Shown here one piece after another: positions 45,034 through 54,745 of a stretch of 64,000 nucleotides of DNA. The notes under the pieces are model-generated. The model made no database searches and was not told the DNA's origin. It saw nothing but the letters and a program-made list of their open reading frames with translations. The DNA comes from Clostridia bacterium (lineage in GTDB: Bacteria; Bacillota; Clostridia; Christensenellales; Aristaeellaceae): positions 62,001 to 126,000 of the forward strand of contig JAFRLY010000044.1 in NCBI GenBank assembly GCA_017431005.1, given 5' to 3'. A program made the translations under genes and the position numbers. Each line of letters begins with the position of its first letter. Position 1 is the first letter of the stretch.

Positions 45034-46614
45034 TTACACGCCGCTTAATCCGTAGTTCGCCAACACCCTCGCGGAGGGATCGTCCACGTCGCAGCCCGGC
45101 CAGGATTTGTTGGGCATCCAGAAGCCGGGAATCATGCGGGCCTGCCCGGGATAATACTGCTCAAACAGCTCCCGGTAAAGGAGGCTTTCCTTCGTAAAGG
45201 GCGGGCAGTAATCGTATTTCGCCGCCATTTCCGCTAATTCCTTGTCCGTATAGCATTTCTCCGCGTACGCCTTCAGGTCGTTGACCATGCTGTGGCCCAC
45301 GGCGTCGGAGAACGCGGCCTTCTGCCGCCACAGAATCTCATCCGGCAGAATATGGTCGTCCGCGAAGGCTTTGCGGATCAGATATTTGCCCATGCTGTGC
45401 CGGTTCATTTTCAGCTCCGGATCGATGCTCATGGCGTAGCGGACGAACTTCAGGTCGCCGAAGGGCACCCGCGCCTCCAGGGAGTTATACGATATGCAGC
45501 GGTCGGCCCGGAGCACGTCGTAAACGTGCAGCTCCCGGATACGCTTTTCCGCCTCCTCCTGGAACGCGGCGGCGGAGGGGGCAAAATCCGTGTATTTGTA
45601 GCCGAAGAGCTCGTCGGAAATCTCGCCGGTCAGCAGCACCCGGATATCCGTATGCTCATGGATCCATCTGCAGACCAGGTACATGCCGACGGAAGCGCGG
45701 ATGGTGGTGATATCCCAGGTGCCCAGCAGCTCCACCACGGTCGGGAGCACCTCCAGCACGTCCTTTTCGCTGATGATGACCTCCGTATGCTCGCTGCCGA
45801 TGTACTCCGCGGCCTTGCGGGCGTATTTCAGGTCGATGGCGTCGGTGTCCATACCGATGGCGAAGGTGCGGATCGGCCTGTCCAGCAGCTGCTGCGCGAT
45901 GGCGCAGACGAGGGAGGAATCCAGGCCGCCGGAAAGCAGGAAGCCCAGCGGAGCGTCCGCGTCCAGCCGTTTTTTTACCCCGTCGATCAGCAGGCGGCGA
46001 AGCTTCGGGCAGACCTCCTCCTCGGTTTTCATCGTGAAATAGCCCACGTAGGCCGGATCCGCATACTGTACAAACTCCCCGTCGATCCAGTAATGTCCGG
46101 GCGGGAACGGCAGGATTTCGTCGCACATGCCGATCAGGTTCTTCGGCTCGCTGGCAAACGCGATGCCTCCGCCTCGCACCTCTCCGTAATACAGCGGGCG
46201 GATACCGATCGGATCGCGGGCGGCGATCAGCTTCTGCCGCCTGCCGTCCCACAGGATCAGGGCAAACTCCGCGTCCAGGGTTTTGAACATTTCCACGCCG
46301 TACTCCCGGTACAGGGGCAGCAGGATTTCGCAGTCGCATTCGCTCTTCAGATCATAGGTTTCCATCAGCCGGGCCCGCAGGGGCCGGAAGCCGTAAAGCT
46401 CTCCGTTGCAGACGACCAGGTCGTCGTCCAGCCGGAAGGGCTGCATCCCCTCCTCGTGCAGGCCCATGATCGCCAGGCGATGGAAGCCCAGCAGGCCGCC
46501 GGGGATATCCGCCATCCGGGTCATGTCCGGGCCGCGGGAAACGGTGCGGTCGAAGCAGGTTCTGATCAGGTCCCGGGGAAACCGGGAGCCGATGGTGCCG
46601 AAAATGGAACACAT
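45034..46614 (-). CDS. asnB: asparagine synthase (glutamine-hydrolysing), AsnB type
   Basis: Makes asparagine from aspartate, glutamine and ATP. The 526-aa protein has the N-terminal Ntn glutaminase (MCSIFG, Cys 2 nucleophile after Met removal; [13 protein letters not shown]) and the C-terminal synthetase domain with the pyrophosphatase loop [14 protein letters not shown]. The C-terminal [16 protein letters not shown] matches E. coli AsnB-type enzymes. AGGAGG is 9 nt before ATG. The transcript starts at a sigma-70-type promoter about 160 bp upstream and passes through a leader terminator and a possible 18-codon leader peptide. It is first gene of the asnB-guaA unit, divergent from glnA. Confidence 0.96.
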   Translation of the reverse strand: MCSIFGTIGSRFPRDLIRTCFDRTVSRGPDMTRMADIPGGLLGFHRLAIMGLHEEGMQPFRLDDDLVVCNGELYGFRPLRARLMETYDLKSECDCEILLPLYREYGVEMFKTLDAEFALILWDGRRQKLIAARDPIGIRPLYYGEVRGGGIAFASEPKNLIGMCDEILPFPPGHYWIDGEFVQYADPAYVGYFTMKTEEEVCPKLRRLLIDGVKKRLDADAPLGFLLSGGLDSSLVCAIAQQLLDRPIRTFAIGMDTDAIDLKYARKAAEYIGSEHTEVIISEKDVLEVLPTVVELLGTWDITTIRASVGMYLVCRWIHEHTDIRVLLTGEISDELFGYKYTDFAPSAAAFQEEAEKRIRELHVYDVLRADRCISYNSLEARVPFGDLKFVRYAMSIDPELKMNRHSMGKYLIRKAFADDHILPDEILWRQKAAFSDAVGHSMVNDLKAYAEKCYTDKELAEMAAKYDYCPPFTKESLLYRELFEQYYPGQARMIPGFWMPNKSWPGCDVDDPSARVLANYGLSGV

Positions 46615-46643
46615 AAGGGATCGCCTCCTGTTTATTCATGGGT

Positions 46644-46700
46644 TTACGGGAACCTGCAGGAAGCCTCCGGGTTGGAGCAGCTGGCGGAAAATGCCGGCAT
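46644..46700 (-). CDS. possible 18-aa leader peptide of asnB
   Basis: Directly after the leader terminator, AAAGGAG stands 8 nt before an ATG that opens an 18-codon frame (MPAFSASCSNPEASCRFP) closed by TAA 30 bp before asnB. The ribosome site is as good as those of real genes here. It could be translated as a leader that affects asnB expression, but it contains only one Asn codon, so classical attenuation is doubtful. It might be chance. Confidence 0.35.
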   Translation of the reverse strand: MPAFSASCSNPEASCRFP

Positions 46701-46715
46701 AGGATCATCTCCTTT

Positions 46716-46760
46716 GAAAACAAAAAGAGGCAGGGGCGCCGTTTACAGGACGCCCTTGCC
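46716..46760 (-). terminator. leader terminator of asnB-guaA
   Basis: On the minus strand, 12-nt arms (46760-46749 and 46740-46729) pair with one mismatch and a G-T pair around an 8-nt loop, followed by TCTTTTTGTTTT. The hairpin begins about 13 nt after the -10 box, so it would end most transcripts near +50. Its 5' arm contains CAAGGGCGTC, shared with three other leaders of this locus. Confidence 0.8.
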
Positions 46761-46772
46761 TTGATGGCAGGT

Positions 46773-46801
46773 ATGGTATCATTCCGCCGCGGGCTTGTCA
46801 A
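46773..46801 (-). promoter_or_regulatory. sigma-70-type promoter of asnB-guaA
   Basis: Minus-strand TTGACA (46801-46796) and TACCAT (46778-46773), spacing 17 bp, with a TG two bases before the -10 region (extended -10-like). Confidence 0.8.
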
Positions 46802-46853
46802 GAACGGCACGGGCGAAACGAAAGGCAGTACAAAGGGAATACAATCCGGACGC

Positions 46854-46882
46854 TTGACAGCGGTTCAGGCCGGTGATAATAT
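46854..46882 (+). promoter_or_regulatory. sigma-70-type promoter of glnA
   Basis: TTGACA (46854-46859) and TAATAT (46877-46882) are 17 bp apart, divergent from the asnB promoter about 50 bp away. No sigma-54-type GG-N10-GC promoter was seen. Confidence 0.85.
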
Positions 46883-46894
46883 GCGCCCATCAGG

Positions 46895-46936
46895 ACAAGG
46901 GTGTCGTGGATGCGATACGCCTTGTTTTTCTTTTTA
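46895..46936 (+). terminator. leader terminator of glnA
   Basis: ACAAGG pairs with CCTTGT and GTGTCG with CGATAC (one G-T pair, a bulged G at 46919) around the hexaloop TGGATG (46907-46912), followed by TTGTTTTTCTTTTTATT. It starts 12 nt after the -10 box. The 5' arm carries CAAGGGTGTC. The glnA ribosome site (GAGGAGG) follows 20 nt later. Confidence 0.8.
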
Positions 46937-46959
46937 TTGATGATGAGGAGGTCGGAACG

Positions 46960-48291
<1,332 letters not shown>

Positions 48292-48294
48292 TGC

Positions 48295-48385
48295 GGACGT
48301 GTCCAAATCTGTGATTTGGGTAACACGTCCCATGCTACAGCCGTCCATTGCCGCGAGGCGAAGACGAAGCGGGAATGGGTAACGG
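48295..48385 (+). ncRNA. two tandem hairpins with matching GUA bulges between glnA and the ANTAR gene
   Basis: Hairpin 1 (48295-48330): GGACGTGT pairs with ACACGTCC, CCAAATC with GATTTGG, loop TGT, with GTA (48320-48322) unpaired on the 3' side. Hairpin 2 (48341-48385): CCGT pairs with ACGG, CCATT with AATGG, CCGC with GCGG, 14-nt loop, again with GTA (48379-48381) unpaired at the same place. Both read GTCCA on the 5' strand and TGGGTAAC on the 3' strand. Neither is followed by a T run, so they are not terminators. They may form an RNA sensor, a protein site or a processing/stability element controlling the downstream ANTAR-gltBD genes. Confidence 0.6.
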
Positions 48386-48443
48386 CGATCGCATCGTACA
48401 GACAGAAAAAATCTTTCTCAGCTGACGAAAGGAGGAAGCCCGC

Positions 48444-48995
48444 GTGACGAGAACGATTATCGCCGCCGCGTCTGAAGCCAACCGCGAACAGATGTCCCGG
48501 CTCCTGGCCTCCTCCGGTTATTCTGTTTACCGATGCTGCGCGTCGGAGAGTACCCTGCGGAGAGCGCTCGCGGAAAGCGAGGACAGCATTCTGGTTTTCA
48601 TCGGTCTGCTGCCGGACTGCAAGCCGGATGACCTGGTCTGGGACTACGGGGACAGGATTCAGATTCTCTGGATCGCGAAGCCTGCCGTGCTGGAGGATTG
48701 TGAATCCAGGAGCATTTTCCGGCTTGCGCTTCCGACCTCGGGCCAGACGGTGATCGGCGCGCTGGAAATGCTGCTGCAGTTGCACCGGCGGAACATGCCC
48801 CGCCGGACCGGACAGGACCGGGAGCTGGTGGAGCGGGCGAAAGCGATTCTGATGAAAAAGATGCAGTTGACTGAGCCGGAGGCGCATCATCTGCTGCAGA
48901 AGCAGGCGATGGACCGCGGGGTCAGAATGACGGAATACGCGGCACGGATAATTCAGAACAGTCGGTCATCGACGGGACCGGAGGATGAGTCATGA
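48444..48995 (+). CDS. ANTAR-domain RNA-binding antiterminator with degenerate receiver domain
   Basis: A 183-aa regulator: residues about 1-110 form a receiver-like domain, and residues about 120-175 an ANTAR domain (RAKAILMKKMQLTEPEAHHLLQKQAM...EYAARII), which binds RNA and prevents transcription termination. The receiver lacks the usual phosphoacceptor Asp: the segment is ILVFIGLLPD, with no Asp after the third strand. Control by phosphorylation is therefore unlikely, and ligand or protein contact is the alternative. GTG 48444 follows GGAGG by 8-9 nt. Its stop overlaps the gltB start (ATGA), which couples their translation. In other Clostridia such proteins are associated with nitrogen genes. 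Confidence 0.88.
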   Translation: MTRTIIAAASEANREQMSRLLASSGYSVYRCCASESTLRRALAESEDSILVFIGLLPDCKPDDLVWDYGDRIQILWIAKPAVLEDCESRSIFRLALPTSGQTVIGALEMLLQLHRRNMPRRTGQDRELVERAKAILMKKMQLTEPEAHHLLQKQAMDRGVRMTEYAARIIQNSRSSTGPEDES

Positions 48996-51900
48996 AGGAT
49001 CGGCAATATCCTCTGTATCATGAGGAACTGGAACATGAAAGCTGCGGCGTCGGCGCGGTGGCGGACCTGAGCGGAAGGGCCACCCACCGGACGGTCGACC
49101 AGGCGCTCTGCATTGTGGAGCGCCTGGCGCACCGGGCCGGAAGCGACGCCCTGGGAACCACCGGCGACGGGGTCGGGATTCTGACACAACTGCCCCACAG
49201 CCTGTTTTCGGCCTGGGCCCGGGAGGAGGGAATCTCCCTGGGACAGCCCGGGGACTACGGCGTGGGGATGTTCTTTTTACCGGAGGATGAGGTCGGTGCG
49301 GAGAACGCCTGTCTGATCTTTGAACAGCTGGCGGCCGCCGAGCGGATTGCCGTGCTCGGATGGCGCAATGTGCCCTGCCATCCGGCGCAGCTGGGCGCCG
49401 GCGCGCGGCGCACGATGCCGCGGATCCGCCAGTGCTTTGTCCGCCGCCCGGAGGACGCGGCAGCCGGGGCGGAATTTGACCGGCGGCTGTATGTGCTGCG
49501 GCGCGTCTTTGAAAAGCAGAACACGGATACCTTCATCTGCTCGCTGTCCTGCCGTACGGTTGTATACAAGGGCATGATGCTGGTCGGCCAGCTGCGCTCC
49601 TTCTATGACGATCTGCAGGACGCGCGCTACACCAGCGCCATGGCAATGGTGCATTCCCGCTTCTCCACCAACACCTTCCCCTCCTGGAGCAAGGCGCATC
49701 CGCACCGGATGCTGCTGCACAACGGGGAGATCAACACGATCCGCGGCAATCACGACCGGATGAAAGCCCGGGAGGAAACGATGCGCTCGGAGGTCATGGG
49801 CGCTGAGATGCGGCGCGTGCTCCCGGTGGTAGAGGACAGCGGAAGCGACAGCCAGATGCTGGACAACGCCCTGGAGTTCCTGGTGATGAACGGGTTCCCG
49901 CTGCCGCTGGCCGGCATGGTGCTGCTGCCGGAGCCGTACCAGGGCATGCGGCAGCAGAAGCCCTGGCATGATCTGTATCGGTACTATGCCACGATGATGG
50001 AGCCCTGGGACGGGCCGGCTGCCGTGCTGTACTCGGACGGCGAGAAGGTCTGCGCCTCGCTGGACCGGAACGGGCTGCGCCCGCTGCGTTGCGCGCTGAC
50101 GGACGACCGTCGGCTGATCCTTTCCTCGGAGGCTGGCGTGCTGTTCGAGGAAAACGCGCATATCATCCGCCGGTGGAAGCTGGGCGGCGGTGATGTGCTG
50201 GAGGCGGATCTGACGACCGGCCGGCTGATCGAGAACGACGAGCTGAAAACCCGCTACGCGCGGGAATACCCGTACACGGAATGGATGCGCGGCACGGTGC
50301 GCCTGGCGGATCTGCCGGAGAACGGGGAAACGGCGGAGCCGCTGACCGGCGGCTGTCTCGCGCGGCTGTGCCGGGCGTTCCGCTACACCCAGGAGGACCT
50401 GCAGGACATCCTGCGCCCGATGGCGGAGAACGGCACGGAGCCTATCGTTTCCATGGGCGCGGACGAGCCGCTGGCCGCGCTGTCAAAGACGCATCCCCCC
50501 CTGTTCGATTATTTCCGCCAGCGCTTCGCCCAGGTGACAAACCCGCCGATCGACGCGCTGCGGGAGGAGGTCAAGACGGACTGCTCAATCCTGATCGGGG
50601 ACGACGGAAACCTGCTTTCCCGCGATCCGGAGAACTGCGTGGTGCTGGAGCTTCCCTCTCCGGTGCTGACGGAGGAAGAACTGGGCCGCATCCGCGCCCT
50701 TCAGCATCCGGCCTTCACCGTGCGGACGGTTTCCCTGCTTTATAAAAAGGAAGAAACCCTCCGGGACGCGATGGACGAGCTTTACGCGGCCTGCGACCGG
50801 GCATGCCGGGACCGCATTAACGTGCTGATCCTGTCCGACCGCGGGGTGGACACGGAGCATCCGGCGATCCCCTCGCTGCTGGCGGTCTCCGCCCTGGAGC
50901 AGCATCTGATCCGGATCCGGAAGCGCACGGCTGTGTCGGTGGTGCTGGAAAGCGGCGAGCCGCGGGACGTGCACCAGCTGGCGCTGCTGGTTGCCTTCGG
51001 GGCGCGGGCGGTCAATCCGTACCTGGCCCACGACTGCGTCCGGGCGCTGTGTGCGGCGGGACAGATTGCCAAAGCGGCGCCGGAAGCGCTGGCGGCCTAC
51101 GACCGGGCGCTGACGGCAGGCGTGCTGAAGATCGCCTCGAAGATGGGAGTTTCCACCCTGCAGGCGTATCAGAGTGCCCAGCTGTTCGAGGCGGTGGGCC
51201 TGGACCGGGCGTTCGTGGATAAGTACTTCACGAATACGCCGGCATGCCTCGGCGGCACGGACCTGAACCGGGTGGAGGCGGATCTGCTGTTCCATCACCG
51301 GGCGGCATTCGCGGATCCGGCAGAAAACGGTCTGCCCAGTGTCGGCATTCACCGGCTGCGCACCGGGGAAGGCGCGGAGGAGCATCTGTACTCCCCCGAG
51401 ACGATCCATCTGCTGCAGCAGGCTGTGTGGACGGACAGCCGGGAAACCTTTGACAGGTACGCCGCGGGTGTTGAGCAGGAGGGACCCCGGACGATCCGCT
51501 CCATGCTGACGTTCCGGTACGAGGCCTGCCGGGAGATCCCGCTTTCCGAGGTGGAAAGCGCGGCGTCCATTGTGAAGCGGTTCCGCACCGGGGCGATGAG
51601 CTACGGCTCCATCTCGCAGGAGGCTCACGAATGTCTGGCGAAGGCCATGAATCATCTGGGCGGACGGTCGAACAGCGGCGAGGGCGGCGAGCTGCCGGAG
51701 CGCTTCGGGACTGAGCTGAACTCCGCCATCAAGCAGGTGGCGTCCGGCCGCTTCGGCGTGACGCGGGACTACCTGCTTTCCGCGCAGGAGATTCAGATCA
51801 AAATGGCGCAGGGAGCGAAGCCGGGCGAAGGCGGACACCTGCCCGGGGCTAAGGTGACGGAGAGCGTCGCGAAAACCCGCTGCTCCACGCCGGGTATCTC

Positions 51901-53311
51901 CCTGATTTCCCCGCCGCCCCATCATGATATCTATTCGATTGAGGATCTGGCGGAGCTGATCTACGACCTGCAGTGTGCCAACGAGCAGGCGAAAATCACC
52001 GTCAAGCTGGTGGCCTCCACCGGCGTGGGAACGATTGCCAGCGGCGTGGCCAAGGCCGGCGCCGGCGGTATCCTGATCTCCGGCGGCGAGGGCGGAACCG
52101 GCGCGGTGCCGCTTTCCAGTGTGCATCATGCGGGCCTGCCCTGGGAAATCGGCCTGGCGGAGGCGCACCAGGTGCTGTGCCGCAACCGGCTGCGCCAGCA
52201 GGTGACGCTGGAGACGGACGGCAAGCTGATGACCGGGCACGACGTGGCGGTGGCGCTGCTGCTGGGAGCCGAGCAGTTCGGCTTTGCCACGGCGCCGCTG
52301 GTGACCATGGGCTGCCGGATGATGCGGGTGTGCCATCTGGGCACCTGCCCATTCGGTATCGCCACCCAGAATCCGGAGCTGCGCAGGCGCTTCGCCGGCA
52401 AACCGGAGTATGTGGAGCGCTTCATGCTGTTCATCGCGGAGCAGCTGCGGGAGATCATGGCGAAGCTCGGCGCCCGTACGGTGTCCGAGCTGGTGGGCCG
52501 GAGCGATCTGCTGAAGATGAAGCCGGACGCGGCGATGGATCTGTCCGATCTGATCGGCTTCGCGCGCAATACCTGCTTCCGGCCGGAGGCGAAGCATGAT
52601 TTCCGCCTGCAGGAGCGGACGGACGTGCGCCTGTTCCAGGATCATGTTCAGCTGATGACGACGGACCGGGCTTTCGGCACGATGCTGAAGGGGAACCGGA
52701 CGATCCAGGCGCTGGGCTGCGGCGGCCAGTCCTTCGGGGCGTTCCTGCCCGCGGGGCAGACGATCACCCTTTACGGCGTGGCCAACGACTATCTGGGCAA
52801 GGGCCTGTCCGGCGGAACGCTGGCGGTCTGTCCCCCGGCGGACGCCATCTGGCGGCCGGAGGATACCCTGATCGGCAACGTTGCCCTGTACGGCGCCACC
52901 GGCGGCTGCGCCTTCGTGGCGGGCCGGACGGGCGAGCGCTTCGCCGTGCGCAATTCCGGCGCGTGGGCCGTGGCGGAGGGCGTGGGCGATCACGGCTGCG
53001 AGTATATGACCGGCGGCCGCGTGGCGGTGCTGGGCTCTGTGGGAGACAACTTTGCCGCCGGCATGAGCGGCGGCATCGCCTGGGTGCTGGACGAGGACGG
53101 CACCTTGGCGGAAAAGCTGAATACAGGGCACGTCCAGGCGTATCCCGTCAGCCCGGAGGAGGCGGAGGAGCTGGAGCGGCTCCTGCGCATGCACGAGCGG
53201 GCGACCGGATCCCGGAAGGCCCGGGAGATCCTGGAGCGCTTTGCCGATTATCTGCCGCTGTTCAGAACGGTTATCTCGGACGAATACAAAGCCCGGCTGA
53301 AGGGAGCGTGA
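48992..53311 (+). CDS. gltB: glutamate synthase, large (alpha) subunit
   Basis: Transfers the glutamine amide to 2-oxoglutarate, giving two glutamates. The 1439-aa protein shows the N-terminal type II glutaminase, whose nucleophile Cys is in HESCGVGAVA near residue 17 after a short propeptide. Then come the central domain, the FMN-binding synthase domain (MSYGSISQEAHECLAKAMN, GGEGGELPERFG, AQGAKPGEGGHLPG) and the 3Fe-4S cluster motif CRMMRVCHLGTCPFG. A C-terminal GXXGXXXG beta-helix (GNVALYGATGGCAFVAGRTGERF) ends it. Intact and of usual length. Overlaps the ANTAR gene by 4 bp and is followed 4 bp later by gltD. Confidence 0.97.
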   Translation: MKDRQYPLYHEELEHESCGVGAVADLSGRATHRTVDQALCIVERLAHRAGSDALGTTGDGVGILTQLPHSLFSAWAREEGISLGQPGDYGVGMFFLPEDEVGAENACLIFEQLAAAERIAVLGWRNVPCHPAQLGAGARRTMPRIRQCFVRRPEDAAAGAEFDRRLYVLRRVFEKQNTDTFICSLSCRTVVYKGMMLVGQLRSFYDDLQDARYTSAMAMVHSRFSTNTFPSWSKAHPHRMLLHNGEINTIRGNHDRMKAREETMRSEVMGAEMRRVLPVVEDSGSDSQMLDNALEFLVMNGFPLPLAGMVLLPEPYQGMRQQKPWHDLYRYYATMMEPWDGPAAVLYSDGEKVCASLDRNGLRPLRCALTDDRRLILSSEAGVLFEENAHIIRRWKLGGGDVLEADLTTGRLIENDELKTRYAREYPYTEWMRGTVRLADLPENGETAEPLTGGCLARLCRAFRYTQEDLQDILRPMAENGTEPIVSMGADEPLAALSKTHPPLFDYFRQRFAQVTNPPIDALREEVKTDCSILIGDDGNLLSRDPENCVVLELPSPVLTEEELGRIRALQHPAFTVRTVSLLYKKEETLRDAMDELYAACDRACRDRINVLILSDRGVDTEHPAIPSLLAVSALEQHLIRIRKRTAVSVVLESGEPRDVHQLALLVAFGARAVNPYLAHDCVRALCAAGQIAKAAPEALAAYDRALTAGVLKIASKMGVSTLQAYQSAQLFEAVGLDRAFVDKYFTNTPACLGGTDLNRVEADLLFHHRAAFADPAENGLPSVGIHRLRTGEGAEEHLYSPETIHLLQQAVWTDSRETFDRYAAGVEQEGPRTIRSMLTFRYEACREIPLSEVESAASIVKRFRTGAMSYGSISQEAHECLAKAMNHLGGRSNSGEGGELPERFGTELNSAIKQVASGRFGVTRDYLLSAQEIQIKMAQGAKPGEGGHLPGAKVTESVAKTRCSTPGISLISPPPHHDIYSIEDLAELIYDLQCANEQAKITVKLVASTGVGTIASGVAKAGAGGILISGGEGGTGAVPLSSVHHAGLPWEIGLAEAHQVLCRNRLRQQVTLETDGKLMTGHDVAVALLLGAEQFGFATAPLVTMGCRMMRVCHLGTCPFGIATQNPELRRRFAGKPEYVERFMLFIAEQLREIMAKLGARTVSELVGRSDLLKMKPDAAMDLSDLIGFARNTCFRPEAKHDFRLQERTDVRLFQDHVQLMTTDRAFGTMLKGNRTIQALGCGGQSFGAFLPAGQTITLYGVANDYLGKGLSGGTLAVCPPADAIWRPEDTLIGNVALYGATGGCAFVAGRTGERFAVRNSGAWAVAEGVGDHGCEYMTGGRVAVLGSVGDNFAAGMSGGIAWVLDEDGTLAEKLNTGHVQAYPVSPEEAEELERLLRMHERATGSRKAREILERFADYLPLFRTVISDEYKARLKGA

Positions 53312-53315
53312 CGGT

Positions 53316-54722
53316 ATGGGAACGGCAACCGGATTTCTGGATTACAGCCGGAAGGAAAACCCGTTCCGGGACGTCAGGGAACGCCTTTCGGATTATAACA
53401 ATCTGCATGTCAGCCGGCCGGCAGAGGAGCGCCTCTGCCAGGCGTCCCGCTGCATGAACTGCGGCGTGCCGTTCTGCCAGTCGCGCTTCGGCTGTCCGCT
53501 GCATAACCTGATTCCGGAGTGGAACGATCTGCTGTGCCGCGGCCTGGAGCGGGAAGCGCTGGAGCGGCTGCTGCGGACGGCGCCCTTTCCGGAGTTCACG
53601 GGCAGGGTCTGCCCGGCGCTGTGCGAGAAAGCCTGCAATCTGGAAAATAACGCGGTTACGAACCGGGACAATGAGCTGTATCTGATCGAAAAGGGTTTTC
53701 AGCAGGGCTGGATCAGCGGCGAAGCGCCGGCCTGCCGCACGGGAAAGCGTGTCGCGGTGGCCGGCAGCGGCCCCTCAGGGCTGGCGGCGGCGGACCTGCT
53801 GAACCGCATGGGGCATCGGGTGACCGTGTTTGAGCGCGCGGACCGGCCCGGTGGACTGCTGACCTACGGCATCCCGAACATGAAGCTGCCGAAGGAGATC
53901 GTGGAGCGCCGGATACGGCTGATGGAATCGCAGGGCGTGGAGTTCCGGGTGAGTACGGAAGCAACCCCGGAGCTCCTGGCGGACTTTGACGCGGCCGTGC
54001 TGTGCGGCGGCGCCCGGAAGCCCCGCTCCCTGAACGCGGAAAACACGGACGCGCAGGGAGTATGGTTTGCGGTGGATTTCCTGACGGAGACCACCAGGCG
54101 GCTGCTTGCCGGAAAGGATTCCCGACTGGCAGCCGGAAAGGATGTGGTGGTGGTCGGCGGAGGCGATACCGGCAACGACTGCGTCGGCACGGTGCTGCGG
54201 CAGGGCTGTGCTTCGGTGACCCAGCTGGAGATGATGCCGGCGCCGCCGGAGATCCGGACACCGGGGAATCCCTGGCCGGAATGGCCGCGTACGCTGCGGA
54301 CGGATTACGGCCAGCTGGAGGCGGAAGCCGTTCAGGGCGCTGATCCGCGGGTCTATGAGACGACGGTGAAGCGGATTATCCCGGACAAAAAAGGGCGGAT
54401 TGAGGCTGTGGAGACCGTGAAACTGCGCCGGACGCCGGAAGGCCGGATGGAGCCGATTGAAAACTCGGAGCGGACGCTGCCCTGCGGCCTGCTGCTGATC
54501 GCCGCGGGCTTTGTGGGCTGCGACGAAGCGACGCGGGAAGACTTTGCTCTCTCCCCGGACGCGCGCGGACGGCTGATGCCGGAGGACGGTTCCCATTTCC
54601 TGGGCGGGAACCTTTTCAGCGCCGGGGATATGCGGACAGGCCAGTCCCTGGTGGTCCGGGCGCTGGCGGACGGCCGGGATGCCGCACGGGAGATCCATCA
54701 ATGGCTGACGGGCGGCTGCTGA
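53316..54722 (+). CDS. gltD: glutamate synthase, small (beta) subunit
   Basis: Supplies electrons from NADPH through FAD and iron-sulfur clusters to GltB. The 468-aa protein has the N-terminal cysteine motifs (ASRCMNCGVPFCQ, FGCPLHN, CPALCEKACN), the FAD-binding GSGPSGLAAADLLNRMG and the NAD(P)H-binding VVVVGGGDTGNDCVGT, then the C-terminal FAD motif FSAGDMRTGQSLVVRAL. AGGGAG lies just before the start, inside the gltB end. It forms the GOGAT enzyme with GltB and, with GlnA, the ammonium-assimilation cycle. Confidence 0.96.
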   Translation: MGTATGFLDYSRKENPFRDVRERLSDYNNLHVSRPAEERLCQASRCMNCGVPFCQSRFGCPLHNLIPEWNDLLCRGLEREALERLLRTAPFPEFTGRVCPALCEKACNLENNAVTNRDNELYLIEKGFQQGWISGEAPACRTGKRVAVAGSGPSGLAAADLLNRMGHRVTVFERADRPGGLLTYGIPNMKLPKEIVERRIRLMESQGVEFRVSTEATPELLADFDAAVLCGGARKPRSLNAENTDAQGVWFAVDFLTETTRRLLAGKDSRLAAGKDVVVVGGGDTGNDCVGTVLRQGCASVTQLEMMPAPPEIRTPGNPWPEWPRTLRTDYGQLEAEAVQGADPRVYETTVKRIIPDKKGRIEAVETVKLRRTPEGRMEPIENSERTLPCGLLLIAAGFVGCDEATREDFALSPDARGRLMPEDGSHFLGGNLFSAGDMRTGQSLVVRALADGRDAAREIHQWLTGGC

Positions 54723-54745
54723 CCTGATCATCCGGAGGTGATTCT

